From: Chionoecetes opilio
Lineage: Eukaryota; Arthropoda; Malacostraca; Decapoda; Majidae
Reading direction: 5' to 3'
Length of the DNA stretch: 64,000 nt
Assembly: GCA_016584305.1 (NCBI GenBank)
Contig: JACEEZ010020498.1
Span: 156,341-220,340, forward strand
Shown: positions 21,777 to 35,272 of the stretch, in pieces
Position numbering within the stretch: position 1 is the first letter of the stretch
Layout of the letters: each line of letters starts with the position of its first letter
Made by a program: the position numbers and the translations under genes
Notes under the pieces: model-generated
Told to the model about the DNA's origin: nothing
What the model saw: the letters and a program-made list of their open reading frames with translations, nothing else
The model's database searches: none

Positions 21777-22140
21777 CTCTCCTCTCCTCTCCTCTCCTCT
21801 CCTGTCCTGTCCTGTCCTGTCCTGTCCTGTCCTGTCCTGTCCTGTCCTGTCCTGTCCTGTCCTGTCCTGTCCTCTCCTCTCCTCTCCTCTTCTCTTCTCT
21901 TCTCTTCTCTTCTCTTCTCTTCTCTTCTCTTCTCTTCTCTTCTCTTCTCTTCTCTTCTCTTCTCTTCTCTTCTCTTCTCTCCTCTCCTCTCCTCTCCTCT
22001 CCTCTTCTCTTCTCTTCTCTTCTCTTCTCTTCTCTTCTCTTCTCTTCTCTTCTCTCCTCTCCTCTCCTCTCCTCTCCTCTCCTCTCCTCTCCTCTCCTCT
22101 CCTCTCCTCTCCTCTCCTCTCTTCTCCCTTCTCTCCTCCT
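21777..22140. repeat. Pentanucleotide polypyrimidine array (CCTCT/CCTGT/TCTCT)n
   Basis: About 360 bases of homogeneous pentamers in blocks: CCTCT, then 14 perfect CCTGT units (21801-21870), CCTCT, TCTCT (about 21891-21980), CCTCT, TCTCT, CCTCT. Apart from the CCTGT block it is pure pyrimidine on the plus strand and could form triplex DNA. Confidence 0.97.
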
Positions 22141-22356
22141 CCTCCTCTCTCCCTCGCCACTCAAGAATATCAAACACCCACCCAACAGGAAGAGAAGAGA
22201 AGAATAAAAAATAAACCCTCGACCTTATAATGAGCTGAGTGAAATAAAAAAAAATCACAATGAAAAATTCCCTTGGTAGAAATAAACTTCGAGAAAAATA
22301 CAAGGCACTCAGTTCCTTTCTCAGAACTCAGGCCCTTTGAAGGTGGAGTGAAGAGG

Positions 22357-22922
22357 TCGCGTTTGCCGAGAGACATGGAGGGAGGGAGGGAGTGGAAGGC
22401 AGGAGGGAAGGAGGGAGGGAGGAAGGAAGGAGTGGAGGGAAGGAGGGAGGAAGGGAGGGAGTGGAGGGAGGAAGGGAGGAGTGGAGGGAGGAAGGGAAGG
22501 AGGGAGGAAGGGAGGAAGGGAGGAAGGGAGGGAAGGAGGGAGGGAGTGGAGGGAGGAAGGGAGGAGTGGAGGGAGGAAGGGAAGGAGGGAGGAAGGGAGG
22601 AATGGAGGAAGGGAGGGAAGGAGGGAGGAAGGGAGGGGTGGAGGGAGGAAGGAAGAAGAGAGAAGGAGGAAGGGGAAAGAGGGAGAAGGGGGGAACAAGA
22701 AAAAATGCAGAGAAGGAGGAGTAGGAGAGGTCAGGAACGAAAAGAAAGAAGGAAGGAAGGAATAAAAGAAGAAGAAAAGTACGAAGCTAAGTAATGAGTG
22801 TCTGAATATAGAAAGAAAAATGTACGTTGGACATGAACAAAGTATAAAGGAAGAAATATAAACAAAAAAACATCAATGGATACTCAATATGCATTAAGAA
22901 ACAAATACAAAGGATAAACATG
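22357..22922 (+). repeat. GA-rich tandem unit 1
   Basis: Starts GCGTTTGCCGAGAG..ATGGAGGG and ends AAGGATAAACATGG. It contains an expanded GGAGGAAG minisatellite (22379-22650) and then ~270 bases shared with unit 2. Confidence 0.85.
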
Positions 22923-22927
22923 GATTA

Positions 22928-23262
22928 TATTACGTTTGCCGAGGTCATGGAGGGAGGAAGGAAGGGAGGAGTGGAAGGAGTGAGGGAGAAGAGAGAAGGA
23001 GGAAGGGGAAAGAGGGAGAAGGAGGGAACAAGAAAAAATGCGGAAAGGGAGGAGTGAGGCAGGTCAGGAACGAAATGAAAGAAGGAAGGAAGGAATATAA
23101 AAAGAAGAGGAAAAGTACGAAGCTCACAAATGAATGACTGAATATAGAAAGAAAAATGTGTGTTAGACATGAGCAAAGTATAAAGGAGAAGAAAAAAAGA
23201 AAAAAAAACATTAATGGATACTCAAATGCATTAAGAAACAAATATAAAGGATAAACAAGGAT
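22928..23262 (+). repeat. GA-rich tandem unit 2
   Basis: Diverged second copy of unit 1 (ACGTTTGCCGAGGTCATGG .. AAAGGATAAACAAGG) with a much shorter GGAGGAAG block. Shared landmarks include GAACAAGAAAAAATGC, AAAAGTACGAAGCT and ATGGATACTCAA. Confidence 0.85.
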
Positions 23263-23592
23263 TATATATATATGCTAATGAAAATATAAATTAAAAACTA
23301 GAATAAGTCAAAAATATATTACGTCTCAACAAATTAACAACCACAAAAAAGTGATAGGAGTGATAGATTATTATTAATGATGCAAAATATCACGAACGAA
23401 CAACAAGCGCTGTCCAAAAATTGATGAAATGAGGAAAAAAAAAGTATTGACGAGACTAAAAGAAGGAAACTTGGAAGATTTATGAAACACGACGAAGCAA
23501 ATTAGAAACCAAAAGAAACACTGAGAATAAAAACTAGAAAGCTGAATAAGAATGTAGCAGCATCAAAGGCGAACTGGAGGAAGAAGATAAAG
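23263..23592. other. AT-rich spacer, no gene
   Basis: A-rich unique sequence without coding evidence. Confidence 0.6.
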
Positions 23593-23684
23593 GAGAGGAA
23601 GAGGAGGAGGAGGAGGAGGAGGAGGAGGAGGAGGAGGAGGAGGAGGAGGAGGAGGAGGAGGAGGAGGAGGAGGAGGAGGAGGAG
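23593..23684. repeat. (AGG)n trinucleotide microsatellite
   Basis: About 30 GAG/AGG units. The poly-Leu frame on the minus strand is an artefact. Confidence 0.97.
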
Positions 23685-23869
23685 AGAGGAGAGGGAAGAA
23701 AGAAATGAAAGAGAAAAGGAAAAATAAAAAATAAGCGACGAGGGTAAGAGACGCAGCAACACTTACATGTTTTGCTTTTATCGAAGAAAGGAGGAAAAGA
23801 TGAAAGAAGATTTAAGAGAATATGTTAAATGAAGGATAAAGAAGACAAACTACGGATGAAAGAAGATAA

Positions 23870-24070
<201 letters not shown>

Positions 24071-24445
24071 TAATTTCAAGATACAAAAAAAAACTGTAAT
24101 AAGAGGTAGAATTGAAAAAAATGAAGAGAGGAAGACGAGGGGGCCAGGAGGAAGAAGGGAAGGAGGTACGAAAAAAAAGATGGAGGGAGCTATCGAATAG
24201 GGTGCAGTTAACAAGAAGACGTAATTAGGGTGATTAAGACAGTTGCTAATTACTCCTCCCTTGAGACGAGGAGGAGGAGGAGGAAGTTAAAAAATGTACA
24301 AACTTAATCAATAGGAGAATCCCGGTGAAAAGATAAAGAAGGAAAAGAAAAAAAGAAGAGATTATTTTACTCAAGGCAAAAGAGGAAATGTAATAACAAG
24401 AAATTGAATATAAAACAGCTAGGAGAAAAAAATAACAGCAGAAAC

Positions 24446-24457
24446 ACACACACACAC

Positions 24458-24501
<44 letters not shown>

Positions 24502-24540
24502 ACACACACACACACACAGACACACACACACACACACACA
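24446..24540. repeat. (CA)n microsatellite, interrupted
   Basis: CA array with TAA and GA interruptions. Confidence 0.95.
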
Positions 24541-24978
<438 letters not shown>

Positions 24979-25074
24979 AAAAATAGAGAGAATTTAACGT
25001 ATTCTAATCAAATTAATTACTCATGTATCTCATGTATTACTCATGGTTGGTGTTGAAATACTGCTGCTGCTGCT

Positions 25075-25512
<438 letters not shown>

Positions 25513-25709
25513 TGATGATGAAGAAGAAAGAAAAAGGAGGAGGAAAAATGGTAGCAGCAGCAGCAGCAGACACAACAAATTTTAATGCAAATGAAGAACG
25601 TGCGAGTTAATGTAAACAAACCGATGAGGCGTGTAATTTTTTTTCTCCTGGAGGGCATGGATGTGGGTCACCGATGGACAGGGAGATACGGCATGATGTA
25701 CTGCTGCCC

Positions 25710-25715
<6 letters not shown>

Positions 25716-25750
<35 letters not shown>

Positions 25751-25906
25751 GTGTGTGTGTGTGTGTGGGGGGTGGGGGTGGGTGGGTGGGTGGGTGGTGG
25801 GTGGGTGGGTGGGGGTGGGTGGGTGGGGGTGGGTGGGTGGGTGGGTGGGTGGGTGGGTGGGGGGTGTGGGTGGTGGGTGGGTGGGGGTGGGGGTGGGGGT
25901 GTGGGT

Positions 25907-25959
<53 letters not shown>

Positions 25960-26032
25960 TGTGGTGTGTGTGTGTGTGTGTGGTGTGGTTGTGTGTGTGT
26001 GTGTGTGTGTTGTGTGTGTGTGTGTGTGTGTT
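25716..26032. repeat. Compound GT / GGGT microsatellite upstream of LINE
   Basis: GT array, GGGT/GGGGT block (about 25767-25905) and GT/GGT mix, ending at the start of the LINE-derived sequence. Confidence 0.95.
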
Positions 26033-26054
26033 GGAGAGTTGGGAGTTGGAGAGT

Positions 26055-28560
26055 GTATATGGAGGGGAAGGGGACATGCGGACTCAGGCAGAAGCTGTCT
26101 TGAACTTTGCGGAGGATTTCTGTTTACAACAAGTCATCAACACTCCCACAAGAGGTGACAACATACTGGACATTGTGATGACAAACAATGATGACCTCTT
26201 ACATAATATTACTGTAAACAAAACTAATCTCTCAGATCATAACATCATAACCCTGACGACCAGCGTATCTACAAATATGCAACCTAGAATTCCCAGTGCA
26301 GCACAACAAGCACCAAATTTCAGCCGAATGAATTTTCACAGCGAGTCAGTCTGCTGGGAAAGTTTAAGGAGAGACCTCGGTGAAGTAAAATGGGACTCAC
26401 TCATGAAAGACTGCGACCCTGAGGTCCAATACGACATACTGACGACGAAATGCTTGGAAATATCAGAGAAATATGTACCGTTGAGGAGATCGTCTAATAA
26501 GACCCCTCCTTATAAGGGTAACATACCAAGGGACCGAAAAGTTCTGATGCGAAAGAGAACAAAACTAAGAAAAAAACTCAAGAACACCAACAACAGTGAA
26601 ATACTAACACAAACTGAAAACAAAATTACCATTATAGAAGAAAAACTTAAAAGATCAGTTAAATTAGAAGATGACCGGAAAGAAATACAAGCTGTGGCAT
26701 GTATTAAAACCAATCCCAAATACTTTTACAAGTATGCCGCAAACAAGTCAGTAATGAGAGCGAGTGTTGGCCCACTGACTGACTCAGACGGCAGAACCAT
26801 AAATGAACCCAAGGAGATTGTTGAAGAACTACTGCTCCAGTACAAAAGTGTCTTCAGCAACCCCGTGAAAGACAAAATAATCAACTCACCTATGGACTTT
26901 TTTCGCCAAGGTACTGACTGCACATCAAAACTGACGGACATAACTTTAAGCAGAGACATCATAGAAGGAGCAATTAAAGAGTTGACTACTAACTCGGCAG
27001 CTGGACCCGACCACTTCCCTGCTGTGCTCCTTAAACGTTGTGCTAAAGAGCTGAGCGTTCCTTTGCTCTCTCTTTATAGAACTTCATTAGAATCCGGAAT
27101 AATACCAAAGCAATTAAAAAGTGCCAACATCACACCAATCCACAAGGCAGGGTCGAAGACAGAAGCAAAAATTTTTCGACCAGTTGCCTTAACCTCCTAC
27201 ATTATTAAAGTCTTGGAGAGAATAATGGTTAAGAACATGGCTCAATATCTCGAACAAAATAACAAAATGAACCAAGACCAACATGGTTTTCGCGTTGGGC
27301 GTTCATGCCTCTCCCAACTGCTCGCCCACTATGAAACAATTTTAGAAAAGCTGGAATATAACAAAAATGTTGATGTGGTCTATCTTGATTTTGCGAAAGC
27401 CTTTGATAAGGTAGACCACGGCATTTTACTACACAAGATACGACAAATGGGCATTACTGGAAAGCTCGGGATGTGGCTGCACTCGTTCCTTACTGACAGG
27501 GAGCAGTGTGTAGCGGCTGGCGGTGCAGTGTCTCAGTCGTCAGTGGTCAACAGTGGAGTGCCACAGGGATCGGTCCTTGGACCTCTGCTATTTTTGATCC
27601 ACATCTCCGACATAAACAGACACGTCTTACACTCGTCTGTAGCTTCTTTTGCTGATGACACCAGGGTACTGAAGGAAGTTTCTTCAGTATCTGATGCCGA
27701 ACAAGTACAAACTGATCTGGCATCACTTTACTCGTGGGCAGAGCAAAATAACATGTCCTTCAATGACAACAAATTTGAGCATATACATTACAGTTCAGGG
27801 GGAATTAACTACAATGCACACACGTTTGCAGCACCGGACGGTTCACATATAGACACCAAGGAGCATATAAGAGACCTAGGAATTACCCTCAGCTGTGACG
27901 GAAACTTTATCCAACATATACAAAATGTGGTAAAGAAGGCACGAAGCCAGGCTGGCTGATCCTTCGCACTTTCCGGACACGTGAAAGGCTTCCTATGCTG
28001 ACATTATACAAGTCACTCGTGATACCGTTGTTGGAGTATTGTTGTCAGCTGTGGAGTCCATGGCGAGCAGGAGAGAAGCAGTCACTTGAAGCAGTACAAC
28101 GATCTTTCACCGATAGAATATTTGACGTCCGACATTTGGACTACTGGGAAAGGTTACGTGAACTCGACCTTACTCACTAGAAAGGCGTAGAGAAAGGTAC
28201 GCTATATTATACATCTACAAAATATTGACCGGAAAATCTGTAAATAACTTGAATGTACGGTCCAGCAACCACCCACGACGGGGTCTGCTCTGCCATATTG
28301 AAAGGATATACCCCAGAGCAAGTACAAGAGTCAGACGCTCAAAGAAAACGCTTTCGATATAAGAGGGCCACACCTCTTCAATGCACTGCCCAGACACCTG
28401 CGTGACTCAACGGAACATAACCTTGAACGTTTCAAGAACCACTAGACAAGTTCCTACGGACAATACCCGATCAACCCAAGCTGCCTCATTACCACCTCTG
28501 CGCTGCAGCAACAGCATCATAGACCAGATGGCGAAGAGACGAGCAGACGGGTTATATTAG
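26055..28560 (+). pseudogene. LINE endonuclease-reverse transcriptase ORF2 remnant
   Basis: An intact frame runs from about 26055 to the TGA at 27957-27959. It first shows the end of an APE-type endonuclease (NILDIVMTNN, then LSDHNIITL, carrying the conserved SDH), a linker of about 240 residues, and the reverse transcriptase core. The RT motifs in order are ITPIHKAGSK, RPVALTS, QHGFR, YLDFAKAFDKVDH, SGVPQGSVLGPLLF and the catalytic FADD at 27648-27659. The C-terminal region (LYKSLVIPLLEYCCQLWSP; RRRERYAILYIYKIL; LFNALPRHLR) continues in other frames, broken at about 27950, 28175, 28358 and 28443, before a final TAG at 28558-28560. An apparent start at 25674 lies in the GT array and is spurious. 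It would copy its own RNA at a nicked target, but the copy is dead: no N-terminal endonuclease and at least four frame breaks. Confidence 0.9.
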
Positions 28561-28625
28561 TGGCGGCGCATCAGCGTGGCCACGGGCACCAACTGTTGCC
28601 TGAAACTACTCACCACAGGAACCAC
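26055..28625 (+). mobile_element. 5'-truncated non-LTR retrotransposon (LINE), APE-type
   Basis: The preserved sequence starts inside the endonuclease, continues through the whole reverse transcriptase and a C-terminal region, and ends about 28560-28625. A GT array lies directly on each side (25716-26032 and 28637-29240), so the insertion sits in, or has seeded, GT microsatellite. No poly(A) tail is seen. Loss of the 5' end is typical of incomplete target-primed reverse transcription. Motif style and C-terminal layout resemble the CR1/L2/Jockey group. The exact clade needs a tree. Confidence 0.9.
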
Positions 28626-28636
28626 AGGGGGGGGTG

Positions 28637-29240
<604 letters not shown>

Positions 29241-29249
29241 CTTGGGGGG

Positions 29250-29480
29250 AACTCTGTAGTGTAGGTTAGACCTGGCTTATCAACCGAGAAGTCCCCAGGT
29301 TTTCGATTCCCGTCGGAGCGAAAGATAGATGGGTGGTCTTCATTAAATCCCTAGCCCTGTCCACCCAGCATGATGGGTCCGGTGCCAGCCGGGGGTTTGT
29401 AACCCCCCCCCACCCGGTGGTGGCTTCGCCAACACTAATAGCAGCACGTGTAACACTATGGCTCTGAGGCATTTCCTAAA
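29250..29480 (+). mobile_element. tRNA-derived SINE, second family
   Basis: The head has TAGTGTAGGTTAGACC (A-box-like) and GGTTTTCGATTCCCG (B-box-like with an inserted T). A body follows with AGATAGATGGGTGGTC, CCCAGCATGATGGGTCCGG and GGTGGTGGCTTCGCC. The layout is that of a Pol III SINE, different in body from the one at 4277-4492. The imperfect B box suggests an old copy. Confidence 0.55.
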
Positions 29481-29550
29481 CAAATAACAACAAAAAAACA
29501 GAAATGTGTGTGGGTGGGTGGGTGTGTTTGTGTGTGTGTGTGTGTATGTT

Positions 29551-30177
29551 GAAAAAACGAAGGTACGTACCATGAGTTATCACGTCCCCCTTTTTTTTAC
29601 TCTATCGTCTACTCTTCTCCATTTCCCTTGCTCATTTATTCCTCCTTCTCTTCCTTTCCCTCCATCCTCCTCATTCTCCTCCGACTTCCACAACGTCGTA
29701 ATGATGAACACGACGGTTTTGTTTCAGTAATCAAATGAATCCTCAAAAAAACCTGTATACGCCTTCATTAGACCGTAAATTACATATCCGACACAAACAC
29801 ACGAATGATCGAGAGCCAACCGGCTATTCAATCCGATATTCATTATAATTCCGCCCCAGTGACTTCCCTCCTCTGACTCGCAGTAATTACAGACATTGAG
29901 TTACTGGCCTAGCAAATTTCAGGCGCATGGGAAAGCACAGTGACGATGAGCTGCTGTAATTGTGCCCGCTGTGAGCCGCGCTATGAACGTCATGGGGGGA
30001 AGGGTTAGACCAGCGCCCCAAGATGAGCAACAACACCGGCAGGAGTAAGAGCAAGTAAGAGTCAGTAAGAGCAACCAGGACGTGAGCACCGGGATTTGGG
30101 TTTGTTGACATTAATTTTTGTTCTATTTTTCTATGTACATATCTGTGTTTTGTGTTTGTTATTGCTACTGCTGCACG
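29551..30177. other. Unique spacer, no gene
   Basis: Mixed composition, no supported coding frame. A short CAAGTAAGAG repeat lies near 30050-30070. Confidence 0.6.
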
Positions 30178-30461
<284 letters not shown>

Positions 30462-30820
30462 AGTATGGCCTTGTTCTCAGGAAGTCTTCAAGCGGAGACT
30501 AACTTGCTTCTCCCTCGGGTGTCTGGCCCTAAAGTGCCTCACAATCGGAGCTAAAAAGGATTAATTAGCCGGGCGACCTCCTCTCCCTTGCCGGTGCTGG
30601 AGAGCCGAGGGTTTGAGGCACGGGCGGGGGGGTATAGTGTCTTTGATGGCCGCGCCTCGCCGACCTGACAGCGTGATCGCCTCGCTGGCTGTTGGCGGTG
30701 CAGCGTCGCGGGAACTTGTTAGCCAATCCACTTATTGCCTGGCTGACTGATTACATGACTGATTTACCGGCTGACTGACTTATTGGCAAATTATTTCCGT
30801 CGCGTCCGTGTAATGCAGGT
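30462..30820. other. Unique GC-moderate spacer
   Basis: No coding frame or domain recognised. Short TGACTGA repeats occur near 30741-30780. Confidence 0.6.
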
Positions 30821-30942
30821 AACGAGTGTGATTTGTAACGAGGATTTATACGAGTGTAACGAGTGTGATTTGTAACGAGGATTTATACGAGTGTAACGAG
30901 TGTGATTTGTAACGAGGATTTATACGAGTGTAACGAGTGTTG
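30821..30942 (+). repeat. 37-base minisatellite, 3.3 copies
   Basis: The unit starts AACGAGTGTGATTTGTAACG and recurs at 30821, 30858 and 30895 with essentially no divergence. A partial fourth copy starts at 30932. Confidence 0.95.
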
Positions 30943-31142
30943 ATTCCATTGATGTAGGTCGGCGAGTGGAATGTGTTTTATCAATCGTAGAAAATCACCT
31001 CAGTGAAAACATGATGACGGCAACTAACGGTAATTAATGATGAAAATAATGACGATGATAATAGGAATAATTATAAATCTTCTCATTACATAATATTTAC
31101 CGTTATAATATGTTTGTTTATCCTTAATTTTTATTTTGTGTA

Positions 31143-31320
31143 GCCACCCATAACCACCATCACCACCCATCCTTATCCATCATCCCCATCACCATCCACA
31201 TTAATCCATCACCCTCCATGACCACCATCCGTCACGTGCAATCACTCCCCATCAGCACGCAGCACTCCCATCATCCCAGCACCATCCATCACGCCCATCA
31301 CTATCCATCACCAGCACAGG
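31143..31320. repeat. CATCACC-rich degenerate repeat
   Basis: Many irregular CCATC/CATCACC units without fixed period. Low-complexity, no gene. Confidence 0.7.
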
Positions 31321-31662
31321 GCGAGGTGAGGGCGCCGCGGCTAACAAGGACGGGGGCGCCCATACTTTAGTGTTATGCAGCGCCCCTGTCCACAAGCTGA
31401 CGGCTCCACTGATTGAGGCGCATATTGCACATATATATTTTTCCTTTATACTGCTCGCCATCCCACCACCACTACCGCAGCGTGTTATGGATCAAAGCTG
31501 GTGTATGGTATATGTATCTACACACACGCGGACCGTAACAGACCCATAGGTACACACACATAGGTACTGAAGAGAGGACTACCACCGATCAGTCCCAATC
31601 CTGCCAGTCAGTAAGATGACAACAGCCCCGACTGATAGATCCTTGCTTACTATCTGCTAGGT

Positions 31663-32918
31663 CAGTGGTTCCCAACCAGGGGTCCATGGTCCCCAAGGGG
31701 TCCATGAAAGAATTTCAAGGGGTCCATAGATATTCTAAGAATCTAATTATTTTTAAATTTAAATTACTGGAATATAATAATAAGAGAGAGAAAATTAATA
31801 ACCGTTATTTTATCATGGTAAGAGTAGCAAAAAATCCGTTCTTATGTCAGGTTGATGATGTGTCAGAAGACGCACAAGAAGAGTTCATTGAGCTTATCCA
31901 CGATTCAACAGCTAAGAATGTTTTCCAGTCAAACTCCTTGTCTAGCTTCTAGTGTTCAATGATGGAATCATATCCCAAAATAAGTGATCTGGCAGTTCGA
32001 GTTTTTTTACCTTTTGCTTCAACCTACCTGTGCGAAAGTGGGTTTTCTGCATTACTTACAATAAAAAGTAAATCAAGGAACAAGCTGTCTGTGGAAGATG
32101 ACTTGTGCACTGGCCGCCACTGAGCCAAGGAGTCATGAGCTGGTTGCTCAGAAACAACCACAAAAGTCCCATTGAGAAATAGTGACATAATATTTTGCAA
32201 CCAATGAAAAGTTTTTCTTCACTGCTGTTTTTCTTCTTTTATTAATAAAAAAATAAATATATAAATGCAGGCTTTTTTTGTGATTTATTGGACTGTAACT
32301 ACTCCTTTTCATCCCTCATGTATTATTATTATCCCTCATATATTAGTGTTTCATTAAGTAGGTGTACTGCAAATTTATTTAGCAATGGTATCGATATTGC
32401 TATTATTTTGAATACTTTAAATATCTTGAAATCAATAAGGAAATTTTTGTTCATAATTTATTTTATTTGTCTTTAAATCTTGGGAATCTATTCTGTTACT
32501 AGAAATTGTTATACCTAAGATTGCTGGTTTTAAAACGTGAAACTGATGTGTTTGGTTATGTGATTTTTTTTTTTTCATACATGTGCTTGCAAGCTCAAAA
32601 ATAAGGCAAGTATTATAAGGATAGCTTTTGCATACAATACCTACAACTATAACAATAATAGCATGACATTTTTCCTATGTATTTTACTTAAATAAAAAAA
32701 GTCTGCTGAACAGAACGTGTTCTGTTTTCATATAAATAGGACTGCAGCTTAATCAGCATAACAGTGCAAGGCATTTTACATGAATGCCTTGCACTTCAAT
32801 TTTTTGCAGAAAAATCTTCTATTAATTTTGTTGGCTTAGCCTATTTCGTTGTAGGGGTCCACAGGTGGAAAAGTGACTGGAAAAGGGGGAATGGGACAAA
32901 AAAGGTTGGGAACCACTG
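31663..32918 (+). mobile_element. hAT-superfamily DNA transposon, internally deleted
   Basis: Perfect 15-base terminal inverted repeats CAGTGGTTCCCAACC lie at 31663-31677 and, inverted, at 32904-32918. A perfect 8-base target-site duplication TGCTAGGT lies on each side (31655-31662 and 32919-32926). Eight-base duplications and CAGTG-type ends define hAT. The interior keeps only the C-terminal end of a ZBED5/SCAND3-type transposase, followed by AT-rich 3' sequence. At 1256 bases it is far shorter than an autonomous element. Exact ends and duplication show a single clean insertion. Confidence 0.95.
31815..32175 (+). pseudogene. hAT transposase C-terminal (dimerisation) remnant
   Basis: The frame from 31815 reads VAKNPFLCQV and EDAQEEFIELIHDS, meets a TAG at 31950-31952 where tryptophan would be expected, and continues in the same frame with SYPKISDLAVRVFLPFAST and YLCESGFSAL (the hATC dimerisation signature) to a TGA at 32121-32123. 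A one-base shift then gives EPRSHELVAQ and a stop at 32173-32175. This matches the C-terminal layout of ZBED5/SCAND3-like hAT proteins. The catalytic core and zinc finger are absent, so no activity is possible. Confidence 0.85.
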
Positions 32919-32926
32919 TGCTAGGT

Positions 32927-34484
32927 GATTCAAGGCTTCAGTGTGAAAGAAGAAAAGAAAAACAGTATCTATATTTCTGTCTAGCAAGAAAATTCAAGCT
33001 CGCATCTCACTATTGTTATTATAATAATGATAATAATGATAGTATTGATAATGGTAAATAGCATTCTCACAAAGCAATAGCAATACCACTACGGCAAAGT
33101 GATCTTTAATAGGTTAGGTTAGGTTAGGTTTAAAATCCTTATCTACAAAATCAACAGCTTTTGTGGATCGGTTGGTGAGGCAAGGTGAAAAAAATAACAA
33201 CAGTAAGAGGTGAGCTAAAGTATAATATTCTAACCCAGAACCTAATAGCAGAGATGGAATATATTGAGGTTAACAAAAACCATGACAAGAAAACAAAAGC
33301 ACAAAACATACTACAAGACTCGCCAGACTTGACATGACCGACCAGACGACCACGTGGCTTGTTTGACCTCTCACAGCTGTGCCCCGTGACCCCACCTCCA
33401 TCTTCCCTTCCCGTGACCCTTCTTAACCTTTCCCTCTGTGACTCTGTGTTCTTCCTCCATCCACTCATTTGTCACACCCACCCTCTCTCCCTCCTTGTGA
33501 CCCACCCACAACACCCATCGCCGTGGCCCATCCTTCCCTCGACACCCAAACCGGCGCCCCATCCTCAACACACTTGCTTCGTATTTATTAAGCAAACACT
33601 CGTCCCTGCTTGCCTGGACACCCCACTCGCGGAGGGCAAACATCGCCCTGCCCTGCCACGCCCCGCCCTTTGTTGGTCTGATCCAAACTCGAGGTAGCGA
33701 CGGAAACAGCGGAATCAGCAATGAGGAAAAGGGATCAAGGTATAGTGGCATAAGACTAACAGAGACGAGTATAGGATGCAGCACTTATGAGACACTAAAT
33801 GGAGTCGAGAATATGTGGGTTAGAGGGAGGAACGGAGAAGCAGTATAGGTACGAAGCTGAGACTGGAAAGGTAGAACGCAATATCCTAGACTGCGCATAC
33901 TCTAAAAAAAAGTAGTAGAGTATAGCAGTAGTAGTAGTAACCTCCTTTATATAGAGGGGGCTGAAGAGGCGTCAAGGCGGGGAACAAGACTTTGTATATA
34001 GAAACCTATAGGGAGGCTGGGAAGTGAGAGGGAGTGCTGGAAGACAGTGAGGAAGAAGAAGAGAAAAGAAAGATGGTGAATAGGATGTGGGTTAAAGAGA
34101 CACCTATGGATTGCAATTCTGAAAGATGAATGTCGTACAGCAAGGAAGGGAAGAATACAATAAGAATATAAGAAAATAATAAATGGATGTGTGCATATCA
34201 TGACTGAAGAGGAGAGTTGCACGTAAGAGAGCTGCATCAAGGGAGGTTCTTACATAAAATTTGTAAGTTATATGTAGACAAGGTATACAGACGATATTAA
34301 TGAGAATGTGAATTCCTTTTCCTTCTTCTGTCCTCCCTCTGCTTTGCTTTTCTTCCATTCGTCATTATTTCTTCTATACAGCGCACGATGGTATTATATC
34401 TTTTATTTACCTTAGTACTTAAGTTCATTCCCTCATGTCTATATATTATGTTGTTGTTGTTCTGCCTGTATGCCTTCGAATGAG
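32927..34484. other. Unique spacer, no gene recognised
   Basis: Mostly AT-rich, with a C-rich portion at 33370-33700 that reads as long frames on both strands without domains or codon bias I can support. A short GTA repeat lies near 33911-33940. Confidence 0.5.
33110..33131 (+). repeat. Short interstitial TTAGG tract
   Basis: About four AGGTT units, a telomere-like micro-tract without obvious flanking duplication. Confidence 0.7.
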
Positions 34485-34486
34485 AA

Positions 34487-34558
<72 letters not shown>

Positions 34559-34559
34559 C
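34485..34559. repeat. (ATT)n trinucleotide microsatellite
   Basis: About 25 perfect ATT units. Confidence 0.97.
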
Positions 34560-34892
34560 TATTGACCAGGCTGTGTATGAGTTCACTCCCTACGATGTTT
34601 GCGAGTCCTCCTTCGTCTACATTAACGCTATGAAGGTGTGATTAAGACCAACGAAATAATGTCACCAGTAGCAATAGAGATAGTGTATGTATCATGAGTA
34701 GTTGCATTACTTAGTATTGTAGCAGTAGTAGAAGTACGTAGTACTCGCGCTGGAACTTCTATAGGAGGAGAAAATCTATAAGACAACTTCTGAATAACAT
34801 ATCAGAACACAAGAAAATAGTACGGCAAATAGAAACTGTGCATAAAAAGCTCAATAAAGGAGAATGTTCGACTGCTTTCAACCTCGTTTACC

Positions 34893-34940
34893 TAAGAGAG
34901 AGAGAGAGAGAGAAAAAAAAAAAAAAAAAATAAAAAAAAA

Positions 34941-35007
<67 letters not shown>

Positions 35008-35036
35008 ATATATATATAATATATATATATATATAG
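34893..35036. repeat. GA, poly(A) and (AT)n cluster
   Basis: Short GA, an A-rich run (34912-34942), then AT dinucleotides to 35036. Confidence 0.95.
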
Positions 35037-35272
35037 ATTATAAACACAGGAATACGGGATCCCACGAGCCTAACTCACACAATCCCATGAAAATAGATGA
35101 GAACGATAGTCATTATTGAATCAGGGTGAGGTGGGAGTTAAGACAGGTAGGATCTAGGACGCACACACATCCTTATTAGGTCATGTTACCAACTCCAATC
35201 TCCTTACCCTTCCCAGGCCTCCTATGTAATGACGCCTCACCATCAGCAGCAAGAATCCTTGTGGTGACCAAA

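Noticed and set aside
21541..22303. Open frames of 140-230 residues on both strands
   Set aside because: Products of the pentanucleotide array, whose length keeps several frames open.
25674..26054. N-terminal part of the long frame that enters the LINE
   Set aside because: It lies in the GT/GGGT array. The first retrotransposon-like residues appear only near 26055, so the apparent start is accidental.
33359..33784. Overlapping 100-140 residue frames on both strands
   Set aside because: C-rich composition keeps frames open. No recognisable domain, and the frames overlap on opposite strands.
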